From: Stenotrophomonas maltophilia
Lineage (GTDB): Bacteria > Pseudomonadota > Gammaproteobacteria > Xanthomonadales > Xanthomonadaceae
DNA: 32,503 bases
NCBI GenBank assembly: GCA_002386405.1
Contig: DGIP01000178.1
Span: 1 to 32,503, forward strand
Direction of reading: 5' to 3'
Shown here: positions 24,533 through 31,742 of the stretch, one piece after another
How positions within the stretch are numbered: position 1 is the first letter of the stretch
How the letters are laid out: each line of letters starts with the position of its first letter
Notes under the pieces: model-generated
Told to the model about the DNA's origin: nothing
What the model saw: only the letters and a program-made list of their open reading frames with translations
The model's database searches: none
Made by a program: the position numbers and the translations under genes

Positions 24533-24555
24533 ATAGTGTGACACTATAACATTAC
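24533..24555 (-). promoter_or_regulatory. Zur-like operator overlapping extended -10 of TonB receptor promoter
   Basis: On the minus strand GTTATA-G-TGTCAC (24550-24538) matches the gammaproteobacterial Zur core GTTATA-N-TATAAC at 10 of 12 positions, and the extended half GTAATGTTATA matches GAAATGTTATA at 10 of 11. The same bases hold an extended -10 (TG-T-TATAGT, minus strand 24551-24543) about 64 bases before the receptor start, so binding would block transcription. An overlapping perfect palindrome ATAGTGT-G-ACACTAT spans 24533-24547. On the plus strand TATAAC at 24545-24550 could be a -10 for the divergent GGDEF gene. Confidence 0.5.
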
Positions 24556-24635
24556 AGGTCAATGTGCCCTCGACGGCTTCACCAACCCCTCCCTGCCCCG
24601 TCCCTACGATGACGGCAGACGCTGCGGAGGACCCC

Positions 24636-25847
24636 ATGACCGAACGTGCTCGCCTGCACCACCAGTTGCTGCGCAGCGAGGCCTTCCTGGAGCAGACCAA
24701 CACACTGGCCAGGGTGGGTGGCTGGGAGCTGGCACTGGATACCAACACGCTGTCCTGGACCCGCGAGACCCATCTGATTCATGGCGTGCCCGAGGATTTC
24801 GACCCGAACGTGGCTGCCGCCCTGTCCTTCTACCCGGAGCCGGGCCACGCGCAGCTGCAGGCCGCCATCGCCGCATGCGCCGCCGACGGATCTCCCATCG
24901 ACCTGACGCTTCGCGCCATCACTGCCGCAGGCGAACGCAGCTGGTTGCATATCGTGGGCCAGCGCGTCGAAGACGCCGCCGGTGCCCGCTTGATCGGCGC
25001 CATCCAGGACGTCACGGAACAACGCTCCGCCGTGGATGCACTGGCGCAGAGCGAAGCGCGTTACCGCCGGCTGTTCCAGCACAGCCTGGGCCTGATCTGC
25101 ACGCACACGCTGTCCGGGGAGATCACCTCCGTGAACCCTGCAGCCTCGCTATCACTGGGCCGCCCGGAAGCGGAGTTGTTGGGTCGTTCGCTGGCAGAGA
25201 TCATTCCGCTGGAACGCCAGGACCAGCTCCAGTACTACCTGCAACGCGTCGCCGAAAACCAGAGCGACTCCGGCCTGATGGAGCTGGTGGCCGAGGATGG
25301 CTCACGCCGTTACTGGGCGTATCACAACGTGCTCGATACCGAAGCTGACCCGCCATACGTCCTGGGCCACGCACAGGACATCACCACCCAGCACCTGCAG
25401 GAGCGTCAGCTGCTGGAAATGGCGATCCGCGATCCGCTCACCCGCTCCTTCAACCGGCGCTACCTGGCCGAACTCGCACAACAGCAGCTCGAAGCATGGG
25501 GATGCCTGGTGTTCGACCTGGACCACTTCAAGGAGATCAACGACACCCAGGGGCATGCCCACGGCGACTCGGTACTGGTCGAATTCGTGGCGTTCCTGTC
25601 CAGCCCGCTGGAAGAAAACGAAGTGGTGGTGCGCCTCGGCGGCGATGAATTCCTGGTGTTCGTGCCTGGCGCCAGCATGTCGCGGCTGCAGGCACTGGAG
25701 GCCACCTATCAGGCACGCGCCCACCTGGCCCCGGTCCGCTTCTCAGGCGGCTGCGCCATCAGCCGCCCCTCCGAAACCGTCGCCGACACCATCAACCGCG
25801 CGGACATGAAGCTCTACGAGCGCCGCCGCCGCGAGCGCCCGGACTGA
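24636..25847 (+). CDS. PAS-PAS-GGDEF diguanylate cyclase
   Basis: 403-residue cytoplasmic enzyme predicted to make cyclic-di-GMP. No membrane segment or signal. Two PAS-type sensor domains: the first about residues 15-130 (TLARVGGWELALDTNTLSWTRETHLIHGVPEDFD, PAS_3-like) and the second about 135-250 (SEARYRRLFQHSLGLICTHTLSGEITSVNPAASLSLGRPEAELLG), each with a PAC-like end. A GGDEF domain follows (AIRDPLTRSFNRRYLAEL ... RLGGDEFLVF) with an intact signature. The RxxD inhibitory site expected five residues before the signature is replaced by E-E-N-E, so product inhibition through that site should be absent. There is no EAL domain. ATG 24636 is chosen for its GGAGG five bases upstream; an in-frame GTG at 24564 and ATG at 24609 lack one. 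Divergent from the TonB receptor. Confidence 0.92.
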   Translation: MTERARLHHQLLRSEAFLEQTNTLARVGGWELALDTNTLSWTRETHLIHGVPEDFDPNVAAALSFYPEPGHAQLQAAIAACAADGSPIDLTLRAITAAGERSWLHIVGQRVEDAAGARLIGAIQDVTEQRSAVDALAQSEARYRRLFQHSLGLICTHTLSGEITSVNPAASLSLGRPEAELLGRSLAEIIPLERQDQLQYYLQRVAENQSDSGLMELVAEDGSRRYWAYHNVLDTEADPPYVLGHAQDITTQHLQERQLLEMAIRDPLTRSFNRRYLAELAQQQLEAWGCLVFDLDHFKEINDTQGHAHGDSVLVEFVAFLSSPLEENEVVVRLGGDEFLVFVPGASMSRLQALEATYQARAHLAPVRFSGGCAISRPSETVADTINRADMKLYERRRRERPD

Positions 25848-25863
25848 GTCGCCACCGCCGCCG

Positions 25864-25889
25864 GTAGATCACTACCGTTGGTCGTGATC
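25864..25889. repeat. GTAG-headed palindromic (REP/SMAG-like) element
   Basis: GTAG followed by a stem GATCACTACC-GTT-GGTCGTGATC (25867-25889), ten pairs with one T/C mismatch and a 3-base loop. GTAG-headed short palindromes are a known abundant repeat class in Stenotrophomonas maltophilia. It lies 16 bases after the GGDEF stop and covers the stop codon of the convergent small membrane protein gene, so it may act as a bidirectional transcript end. Only one copy is seen in this window. Confidence 0.6.
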
Positions 25890-26186
25890 CGCTGGCCGAC
25901 GCCGAGCAACCTCAACGAACACCGCCGCAGTCCAAGCCCCCAGCCAGACCGCCATCCCCCACCCATCGACAATCTCCTGCACCGGAAACACCGATATCCA
26001 AAGCCCGATGACGGCCCAGCACACCACCAGCAATGGCGCCACGACCTGACCCCGCCATGCCATGAACGCAGCCGCCGGCAACGAAATGATCGGGAAGAAC
26101 GCGCCGCCACCGAACGGCGCGGCTCCAACGATCGCGAAGAATGCCGCCGCCAGCACCAGCAACCACGCCATCACCTTGATCAGCAT
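25872..26186 (-). CDS. Small predicted membrane protein
   Basis: 104 residues with three hydrophobic segments, about residues 5-22, 24-50 and 50-68, and a weaker one near 75-95; very Ala/Trp-rich, ending in a charged RRRPADHDQR tail. No family recognised. The frame has clear high-GC codon bias with no competing convincing frame on the other strand, and CAGG lies directly upstream of ATG 26184-26186. The last codons lie within the REP-like palindrome at 25864-25889, so the repeat supplies the C-terminal residues. Function unknown. Confidence 0.6.
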   Translation of the reverse strand: MLIKVMAWLLVLAAAFFAIVGAAPFGGGAFFPIISLPAAAFMAWRGQVVAPLLVVCWAVIGLWISVFPVQEIVDGWGMAVWLGAWTAAVFVEVARRRPADHDQR

Positions 26187-26296
26187 CCTGCATCACTCCT
26201 TCCGTCCAGTACCAACCACGAAGCCTTAACCTGCCTTGCTTATCCTAGCAGCGCGCTACAGGCACAACGCCCGGCGCACACTGCAAAGGAGTCGCA

Positions 26297-26572
26297 ATGA
26301 AGAAGCTGCACGCTGCCGTTCTTGCCGGATGCCTGCTGGGCATGAGTTCCCTCGCTTTCGCGGAAGTCGCCAACCTGACCAACAGTGCCGACGGCGCCAA
26401 TCGCGACGCTGGCATCGCCGCGGTCAAGAAGAAGCTCCAGGACGCCTGCACAGAGCGTAAGGGCACGCCGGACGCGGCCTCCTTCGAGGTGGTGTTCGAG
26501 AAGACCAGCGAGAACCCGAACGTACCCAAGCCGTACTACGTGGACGGTAAGATGAAGTGCGACCTGCCATAA
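26297..26572 (+). CDS. Small secreted protein of unknown function
   Basis: 91 residues with a clear Sec signal peptide (MKKLHAAVLAGCLLGMSSLAFA, cleavage before EVANL), leaving a mature periplasmic protein of about 69 residues. The mature chain holds two cysteines, one in LQDACTERK and one in the C-terminal MKCDLP, which could form a single disulfide. AAAGGAG sits at an ideal distance from ATG 26297, making this a confident gene despite its size. No named family is recognised. It stands alone between the small membrane protein and the SPFH operon. Confidence 0.8.
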   Translation: MKKLHAAVLAGCLLGMSSLAFAEVANLTNSADGANRDAGIAAVKKKLQDACTERKGTPDAASFEVVFEKTSENPNVPKPYYVDGKMKCDLP

Positions 26573-26614
26573 GGAGCAGCTGCCGGAAACGTCCATCCCC
26601 TGCCCACGCCCCGC

Positions 26615-26653
26615 TGCTATAGTCGAACCATCGTGACGGGCGCGGTGCCCGTC
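26615..26653 (+). promoter_or_regulatory. Candidate promoter and leader hairpin of SPFH operon
   Basis: TG-C-TATAGT at 26615-26623 fits an extended -10 element. Transcription would start near 26630, and the leader would open with the hairpin GACGGGC-GCGGT-GCCCGTC (26635-26653, 7-bp perfect stem) about 22 bases before the start codon. The hairpin could instead end the transcript of the small secreted protein gene. Confidence 0.4.
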
Positions 26654-26675
26654 CTTGGATCACAGGGAGCGGGTC

Positions 26676-27824
26676 ATGGGTCTTGTACAGGCTGTGAAGG
26701 GTGTAGTGGGCGGCGTGCTTGCCGACCAGTGGAAGGACTTCTACACCGTGCCGGCGGGCCTGCCGGCCACCGCGGCGCTGTTCGCGGCCGTGCCGCAGGG
26801 CACCAATGCCGGGCGCGGGTCCAATACCAGCGGCTCGTCCAACATCATCACCAACGGCTCGAAGATCGTGGTGCCCGAAGGCTACGGCCTGCTGCTGTTC
26901 CAGGACGGGGCCATCACCGGCTTCGTGGCCGAACCGGGTGGCTATGAATGGCGCTCGGATGACCTGAATTCGCAGTCCATCTTTGCCGGCGACGGCATCG
27001 TCACCCCGCTGATCAAGCAGAGCTGGGAGCGCTTCAAGTTCGGCGGCCAGCCTGGCGGCCAGCAGGCGGCGTTCTTCGTGTCGCTCAAGGAACTGCCTGA
27101 CAACCGCTTCGGCACCCAGTCGGAAATCTACTGGGACGACGGCTTCCTCAACACCCAGGTGGGCGCGGTCACGCGCGGCTCGTACACGCTCAAGATCGTC
27201 GACCCGATCCTGTTCGTGAAGAACTTCGTGCCGGCCAGCTACCTGCAGCCGGGCAAGGTGTTCGACTTCACCGACCTGGACAACGCGGCCGCCAGCCAGC
27301 TGTTCAATGAAGTGGTGGGTTCGCTGGCACCGGCGTTCAGCCTGTACACCAACGATCCCGGCAAGGGCAACCGCATTACCAAGCTGCAGCAGGATTCACT
27401 GGGCTTTGCGCAGAGCCTGTCGGCGGCGGTTGAACAGGGCTACCAGTGGAAGTCCGACCGTGGCCTGGCCATCGTCAAGACCGCCATCGTTTCCATCGAA
27501 TACGACGCCAACACCCGCGAGCTGCTCAAGACCGTGCAGCGTGCCGATGCGCTGTCGGGTGGGCGTGGCAATTCCAACCTGCAGGCGAGTGTGGCCCAGG
27601 GCATCCAGTCGGCCGGTGAGAATGGCGGCGCGGCAGGCCTGGTCGGGGTGGGCATGGCAACCGGCATGTTCGGGGCGGGCGGCCTGCAGCAGCCGGTCAC
27701 CCCGGCAGCGCCGGCGGCCGACGATCCGGTGGCCAAGCTGAAGAAGGCCAAGGAGATGCTGGACCTCGGCCTGATCACCCAGGACGACTACGACGCACTC
27801 AAGGCCAAGGCGCTGGGTCTGTAA
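26676..27824 (+). CDS. SPFH-domain protein with C-terminal SHOCT motif (YdjI-like)
   Basis: 382-residue cytoplasmic/membrane-associated protein resembling Bacillus subtilis YdjI and the 'virion core protein' SPFH group. Seen: IVVPEGYGLLLFQDGAITGFVAEPGGYEW at about residues 66-95, the typical start of the SPFH domain; FGTQSEIYWDDGFLNTQVGAVTRGSYTLKIVDPILFVKNFVP in the middle; a Gly/Ala-rich linker around residues 295-345; and a C-terminal SHOCT-like segment DPVAKLKKAKEMLDLGLITQDDYDALKAKALGL. In Bacillus, YdjI works with membrane partners YdjG and YdjH to position the PspA phage-shock protein; no PspA gene is seen here. ATG 26676 has GGGAG nine bases upstream. The next gene begins 17 bases after the stop. 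Confidence 0.87.
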   Translation: MGLVQAVKGVVGGVLADQWKDFYTVPAGLPATAALFAAVPQGTNAGRGSNTSGSSNIITNGSKIVVPEGYGLLLFQDGAITGFVAEPGGYEWRSDDLNSQSIFAGDGIVTPLIKQSWERFKFGGQPGGQQAAFFVSLKELPDNRFGTQSEIYWDDGFLNTQVGAVTRGSYTLKIVDPILFVKNFVPASYLQPGKVFDFTDLDNAAASQLFNEVVGSLAPAFSLYTNDPGKGNRITKLQQDSLGFAQSLSAAVEQGYQWKSDRGLAIVKTAIVSIEYDANTRELLKTVQRADALSGGRGNSNLQASVAQGIQSAGENGGAAGLVGVGMATGMFGAGGLQQPVTPAAPAADDPVAKLKKAKEMLDLGLITQDDYDALKAKALGL

Positions 27825-27841
27825 GGCGGGCGAACGAAACC

Positions 27842-29176
27842 ATGTCCGACCCGAAGACACCGCCCCCGTTGCCCGGGGGCCCACCGCCGTTGCCGGAGGG
27901 CGTGACCGGCCCCGGCTCGCCGCGTGATGTGCCGCCACTGCCGGGCAGCTTCCCGCTTGACCCGGCTACCCTGCCCGACCCGATCCGCGCCGAGATCGAG
28001 GCGCCCGATCCGGTCGCGCTCGATACCAGTGCCGAGGAGCTCAAGGATGGCCTGAACCGCTGCCCCAAGTGCGGCTCCACCGATGTGCGGCTCAAGCTGG
28101 GCACCGACGTGCTGGTCTGCCAGTTCTGCCGCAACGAATGGCATGGCGCGCTGGTCGAGCAGGAGTTCGGCCTGGGCGAAGGCCTGGACCAGCTGCGTGG
28201 CACCATCATCGCGTCCGGCGCACGCGACATCGAGGCCGGCACCGCCAGCCTGATGAGCTTCAAGTGCACCGGCTGCGGCGCCGAGGTGACCATCAACACC
28301 GAAACCACCATGACCGCACGCTGCCACTGGTGCCGCCATGTGTTCGGCGTCAACGAACAGGTGGCCAACGGCGCGGTGCCGGATGCGGTGCTGCCGTTCC
28401 GGATCACGAAAGACGATGCGGTGGCGCGCATCCGCCAGTTCGTGGACAAGCGCCGGCTGTTCGCGCTGAAAGCATTCAAGGACCAGTTCACGCCCGAGAA
28501 CGTGGTGGGTGTGTACATGCCCTACATGATCGTGGACAGCAATGTCAGCGCGAGCGTGTCCGGCAAGGGTGAGATCAAGACCCGCCAGTACACCCGCGGC
28601 GAAGGCGACAAGAAGAAGACCTACTACGACGCCGATGTGTACCAGGTGGACCGCGCGGTGGACTTCACCGTGGATGACCTGCCACTGGAATCGTCGGCCG
28701 AACGCGGCAACCTGGATACCAAGGCCAACACCAACAACATCATCAACACGATCCTGCCGTTCGATACCAAGAACGCGCTGAAGTGGAACGCGTCGTACCT
28801 GCTGGGCTTCTCGTCCGAGAAGCGCAACCTGGACGTGGAAAAGATGAAGCCGCGGCTGGAAGACCAGCTGCTGTCCATCGCCCGCGCGCAGGTGGAAGGT
28901 TCGGTGCGCCGCTACGACCGTGGCGTGCGCTGGGAGCAGGAACGCGTGGACCTGCACGGCTCGCGTTGGGTGTCCATGTACCTGCCGGTGTGGCTGTATT
29001 CGTACCACCAGCCTGGCCGCAACGGCGGCATGCTGCATTACATCGCGGTCAACGGCCGAACCGGTGAAACCATGGGCAGCGTGCCGGTACAGCAGTGGAA
29101 ACTGCTGCTGGCCGCGCTCACCACCGGCACCATCGTTGAAGCCATCACCCTCTGGTTCCTGGTAGCTGCCTCATGA
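27842..29176 (+). CDS. Double zinc-ribbon protein with C-terminal membrane anchor (YdjG-like)
   Basis: 444 residues. After a proline-rich start (residues 5-45) come two zinc ribbons: C74-x2-C77 ... C93-x2-C96 (CPKCGSTDVRLKLGTDVLVCQFC) and C142-x2-C145 ... C161-x2-C164 (CTGCGAEVTINTETTMTARCHWC), the TFIIB-type zinc-ribbon pattern seen in YdjG-like proteins. A long conserved-looking domain follows (VVGVYMPYMIVDSNVSASVSGKGEIKTRQYTRGEGDKKKTYYDADVYQVDRAVDFT) and a single C-terminal hydrophobic segment near 419-444. Likely role, by analogy, is to anchor or recruit the SPFH protein to the membrane. It overlaps the next gene by ATGA. Confidence 0.85.
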   Translation: MSDPKTPPPLPGGPPPLPEGVTGPGSPRDVPPLPGSFPLDPATLPDPIRAEIEAPDPVALDTSAEELKDGLNRCPKCGSTDVRLKLGTDVLVCQFCRNEWHGALVEQEFGLGEGLDQLRGTIIASGARDIEAGTASLMSFKCTGCGAEVTINTETTMTARCHWCRHVFGVNEQVANGAVPDAVLPFRITKDDAVARIRQFVDKRRLFALKAFKDQFTPENVVGVYMPYMIVDSNVSASVSGKGEIKTRQYTRGEGDKKKTYYDADVYQVDRAVDFTVDDLPLESSAERGNLDTKANTNNIINTILPFDTKNALKWNASYLLGFSSEKRNLDVEKMKPRLEDQLLSIARAQVEGSVRRYDRGVRWEQERVDLHGSRWVSMYLPVWLYSYHQPGRNGGMLHYIAVNGRTGETMGSVPVQQWKLLLAALTTGTIVEAITLWFLVAAS

Positions 29177-29424
29177 GCGATGACAGTGGACTCTGGTTGC
29201 TGTTGGCGGGCCCCGCCAGCGCGACCGCCTTGTACTGGGGCCTGTACCGGTACTACCGCAACACCGACAAGTCGCATGCGTTCGAGCGTGAGACCACGGT
29301 GGAGGCCAAGCCGGTGACCGGCGCGGACCGGCAGGTCGATACCATCACCGGCACGCAGGAAACGCGGATCCGGGGCGACAACGTACGCGAATACCGCAAG
29401 CGGGTCGTGCGTAACAGCGGGTGA
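29173..29424 (+). CDS. Small membrane-anchored protein of SPFH operon
   Basis: 83 residues: one N-terminal hydrophobic segment (about residues 7-25, LWLLLAGPASATALYWGLY) followed by a charged soluble tail rich in Arg, Glu and Thr. The start ATG overlaps the stop of the zinc-ribbon gene as ATGA, so translational coupling is likely and the product probably works with the two upstream proteins. No family name recognised; it could fill the place of YdjH in the Bacillus module by position only, as the sequence is far shorter. Confidence 0.75.
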   Translation: MSDDSGLWLLLAGPASATALYWGLYRYYRNTDKSHAFERETTVEAKPVTGADRQVDTITGTQETRIRGDNVREYRKRVVRNSG

Positions 29425-29467
29425 GGTAGAATGCCGCCACTTTCTGCCCTTCTAATTATGGATGACC

Positions 29468-29860
29468 ATGAAGAAGCTTGCCTTCCTTGCCCTGCTGCTC
29501 ACCTCGCTCAGCCTTCTCACTGCCTGCGCCCGTGGCGGCGACAAGGCCGCTGTAACGAACGACCCGAAGGTCGGTGACCTGTATGCCGCAGTGCTTTCTG
29601 AGTTTGCCGAGTTCCAGCAGCCGGGCGAGAAGGCCTACGGACTGTTGAAGGTCATCAAGGTCGCGCCGGACACCGTCACCGTAGTGACCGACAGCAGCGC
29701 CTGGGATGACGAAATGTCGGCCAAGCGCGAACTGCGTGGCGACCTCAAGGAGGTCGTGTGGGATATGGACGACGAGATCGTGGTGGCCCGTTCGGAGCTG
29801 GCGGAGATGCACCGCAAGGAGATCATCTTCGCCGTGCGCCATGGCGACGGCACCAACTGA
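29468..29860 (+). CDS. Small predicted lipoprotein
   Basis: 130 residues starting MKKLAFLALLLTSLSLLTACARGG: a lipoprotein signal with lipobox L-T-A-C, followed by Ala-Arg, which favours the outer membrane under the +2 rule. The mature part of about 110 residues is soluble and acidic (VVWDMDDEIVVARSELAEMHRKEIIFAVRHGDG). No family recognised. An in-frame ATG two codons upstream (29462) cannot be excluded; the Shine-Dalgarno is weak for both. A possible -10 TAGAAT lies at 29427-29432, just after the preceding operon, suggesting its own promoter. Confidence 0.78.
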   Translation: MKKLAFLALLLTSLSLLTACARGGDKAAVTNDPKVGDLYAAVLSEFAEFQQPGEKAYGLLKVIKVAPDTVTVVTDSSAWDDEMSAKRELRGDLKEVVWDMDDEIVVARSELAEMHRKEIIFAVRHGDGTN

Positions 29861-29874
29861 CGCGACAACCGTGA

Positions 29875-29892
29875 CTTGAAGTCTGCTTGAAG
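29875..29892 (+). promoter_or_regulatory. Direct repeat, candidate response-regulator box
   Basis: CTTGAAG occurs twice, at 29875-29881 and 29886-29892, start-to-start distance 11 bp (one helical turn), 44 bases upstream of the DJ-1/response-regulator/kinase operon. OmpR-family dimers bind such head-to-tail repeats, so autoregulation by the response regulator encoded two genes down is plausible. Confidence 0.45.
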
Positions 29893-29935
29893 GGCGCGGT
29901 GCATGCTCCGGATCACCATCCGATCTGGAGTTGCC

Positions 29936-31048
29936 ATGCACCGCTTCCTTCCTGCCCTGCTGCTGGGCGCTGCCCTGCTGTTCCCGCCCGCCGCAGAGGC
30001 GGCCGACACGGTTTTGATCGTCCTCAGCGGCGAAGGTCGCGATGCCGGCAAGACCCGGCCCGGGTATGAATTCGACGAGCTCTCGCAGGCCTGGCTGATC
30101 TTCCAGGCCAACGGGCTGGCGGTCGAGGTGGCAAGCCCCCAGGGTGGCCCGGTCGAGCCCGACAAGTACAACCCCGACGAACCGTTCAACGCACAGCTGC
30201 TGGCCGATGGCGCTGCCATGGCGCAGCTTGCCGCCACCCGCCCCATCGCCACGCTGCGTGCCAGCGATTACCGCGCGGTGTATGTGGTGGGCGGCAAAGG
30301 CGCCATGTTCGACCTGCCCCGCTCACAGCCGTTGCAGCAGCTGATCGGCGCGGCATGGGCCAACGGCGCGGTGGTTGCGGCGGTGTGCCACGGGCCTGCC
30401 GCACTGGCCGAGGTGCGGCTTGCCGACGGCAGTGCGCTGGTTGCAGGCCGGCAGCTGACCGGCTTCAGCAATGAGGAAGAAGCCCTGTTCGGTAAGAAGT
30501 GGGCGAAGGAATTCCCGTGGCTGCTTGAGGACGCCCTTCGCGAGCGTGGCGGCGAGTGGAGCGAAGCGCCGCTGATGATGCCGCACGTGGTGGTGGATGG
30601 GCGCCTGGTCACTGGCCAGAACCCCTACTCCACCGTTGGCGTGGCCGAGGAAATCGTACGCGGCCTGGGGCGGACCCCGGTGGCGCGCACACCCGGACGC
30701 GACGAGCGCTCCATGGCGCTGGTCGAGCGCCTGCGCGGCGGTGATGCCGCGGGTGCGGCCAGCACGCTGAAGCAGGATCCCGCGTCCTATCACGTGGAAC
30801 TGATCGGCATGCTGGGCTTCTACCAGGCAAAGGCCGCGGATACGAACCTTGCGGCGCTGCGCCCCGCGCTGCAGACCATGGAGCTGGCCATGCCCTACAT
30901 GGCCGAGCCGCAATTGAAACTGGGCATCGCCGAGGCGCACCTGCGGCTGGGCGACCGCAGCCGGGCACGGGCACTGGTGCTGGAGGTACTGGACGCCTCG
31001 CCCGGCATGCAACAGGCTGGTGACCTGCTGAAACGGATCGACAGCTGA
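29936..31048 (+). CDS. Exported DJ-1/PfpI-superfamily protein with C-terminal helical extension
   Basis: 370 residues. Signal peptide 1-22 (MHRFLPALLLGAALLFPPAAEAA), then a DJ-1/PfpI (class I glutamine-amidotransferase-like) domain to about residue 230: TVLIVLSGEGRDAGKTRPGYEFDELSQAWLIFQANGLAVEVASPQGGPVEPD, the strand YRAVYVVGGKGAMFDLP, and the nucleophile elbow AAVC151-H152-GPAAL. E45 or E48 is the likely acid partner. The pattern is closest to the YajL/Hsp31-type branch associated with glyoxalase or chaperone activity, but export to the periplasm is unusual. The last 140 residues are helical with TPR-like spacing (PQLKLGIAEAHLRLGDRSRARALVLEVLDASPGMQQAGDLL). TGGAG precedes ATG 29936. One base separates its stop from the response-regulator start. 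Confidence 0.87.
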   Translation: MHRFLPALLLGAALLFPPAAEAADTVLIVLSGEGRDAGKTRPGYEFDELSQAWLIFQANGLAVEVASPQGGPVEPDKYNPDEPFNAQLLADGAAMAQLAATRPIATLRASDYRAVYVVGGKGAMFDLPRSQPLQQLIGAAWANGAVVAAVCHGPAALAEVRLADGSALVAGRQLTGFSNEEEALFGKKWAKEFPWLLEDALRERGGEWSEAPLMMPHVVVDGRLVTGQNPYSTVGVAEEIVRGLGRTPVARTPGRDERSMALVERLRGGDAAGAASTLKQDPASYHVELIGMLGFYQAKAADTNLAALRPALQTMELAMPYMAEPQLKLGIAEAHLRLGDRSRARALVLEVLDASPGMQQAGDLLKRIDS

Positions 31049-31049
31049 G

Positions 31050-31742
31050 ATGACACCCTGCCCTGCCCTGCGTGTACTGGTGATCGAGGACAACCCGGTG
31101 CTGCGCGCCAATCTCGAACTGCTGTTCGCCGGACAGGGCATCGACAGCCGCTTTGCCGCCGACGGCCTTTCCGGGCTGCAGCAGGCGCTGGCCGAGCCGC
31201 CCGATGTGCTGGTGCTGGACCTGGGTCTTCCCGGCCTGGACGGCATGCGCGTGTGCGAGCAATTGCGCGCGCGCAGCGACCGGCACGTGCCGGTGTTGAT
31301 GCTGACCGCCCGTGATGCGTTGGAGGACAAGCTGGCCGGGTTCCGCAGCGGTGCCGATGACTACCTGATCAAGCCGTTCGCCGGCGCCGAACTGGTGGCG
31401 CGTTGCGTGGCTTTGTCGCAGCGCCACCGCGCCGGCACCCCGCACCTGCTCACGGTTGGCAGCCTCAGCATTGATCGGCGCAGCAACGTGGTGCAGCGAC
31501 ACGGGCAGACACTGGTGCTCCACCACACCGCCCTGCAGCTCCTGCTGCTCCTGGCCGAAGCGTGGCCACGAACGTTGACCCGAAGCGAGCTGGTCGAGCG
31601 GTTGTGGGGTGCCAGTCCGCCAGAGTCCGATCCACTGCGCACGCACCTGTACACCCTGCGGCAGGTGCTCGACAAACCGTTCCCGGTGCACCTGCTGAAG
31701 ACCGTGCACGGCGTGGGCTTCCGTCTGGAGGCAGACACGTGA
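31050..31742 (+). CDS. OmpR-family response regulator
   Basis: 230 residues: receiver domain 8-120 with acidic pocket E13-D14, phosphoacceptor D57 (VLVLDLGLPGLDG), switch T86 (LTARD) and K108 (DYLIKPF), and a C-terminal winged-helix DNA-binding domain (SLSIDRRSNVVQRHGQTLVLHHTALQLLLLLAEAWPRTLTRSELVERLWG ... RTHLYTLRQVLDKPF ... LLKTVHGVGFRLEAD). All phosphotransfer residues are present. Start ATG 31050 comes one base after the DJ-1 gene stop; its own stop overlaps the kinase start (GTGA). Likely target is its own operon through the CTTGAAG repeats. The signal is unknown. Confidence 0.95.
   Translation: MTPCPALRVLVIEDNPVLRANLELLFAGQGIDSRFAADGLSGLQQALAEPPDVLVLDLGLPGLDGMRVCEQLRARSDRHVPVLMLTARDALEDKLAGFRSGADDYLIKPFAGAELVARCVALSQRHRAGTPHLLTVGSLSIDRRSNVVQRHGQTLVLHHTALQLLLLLAEAWPRTLTRSELVERLWGASPPESDPLRTHLYTLRQVLDKPFPVHLLKTVHGVGFRLEADT

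Noticed and set aside
24564..24635. GTG start giving the GGDEF protein 24 more residues
   Set aside because: It lies next to the putative operator and has no ribosome site; ATG 24636 has a perfect GGAGG at proper spacing.
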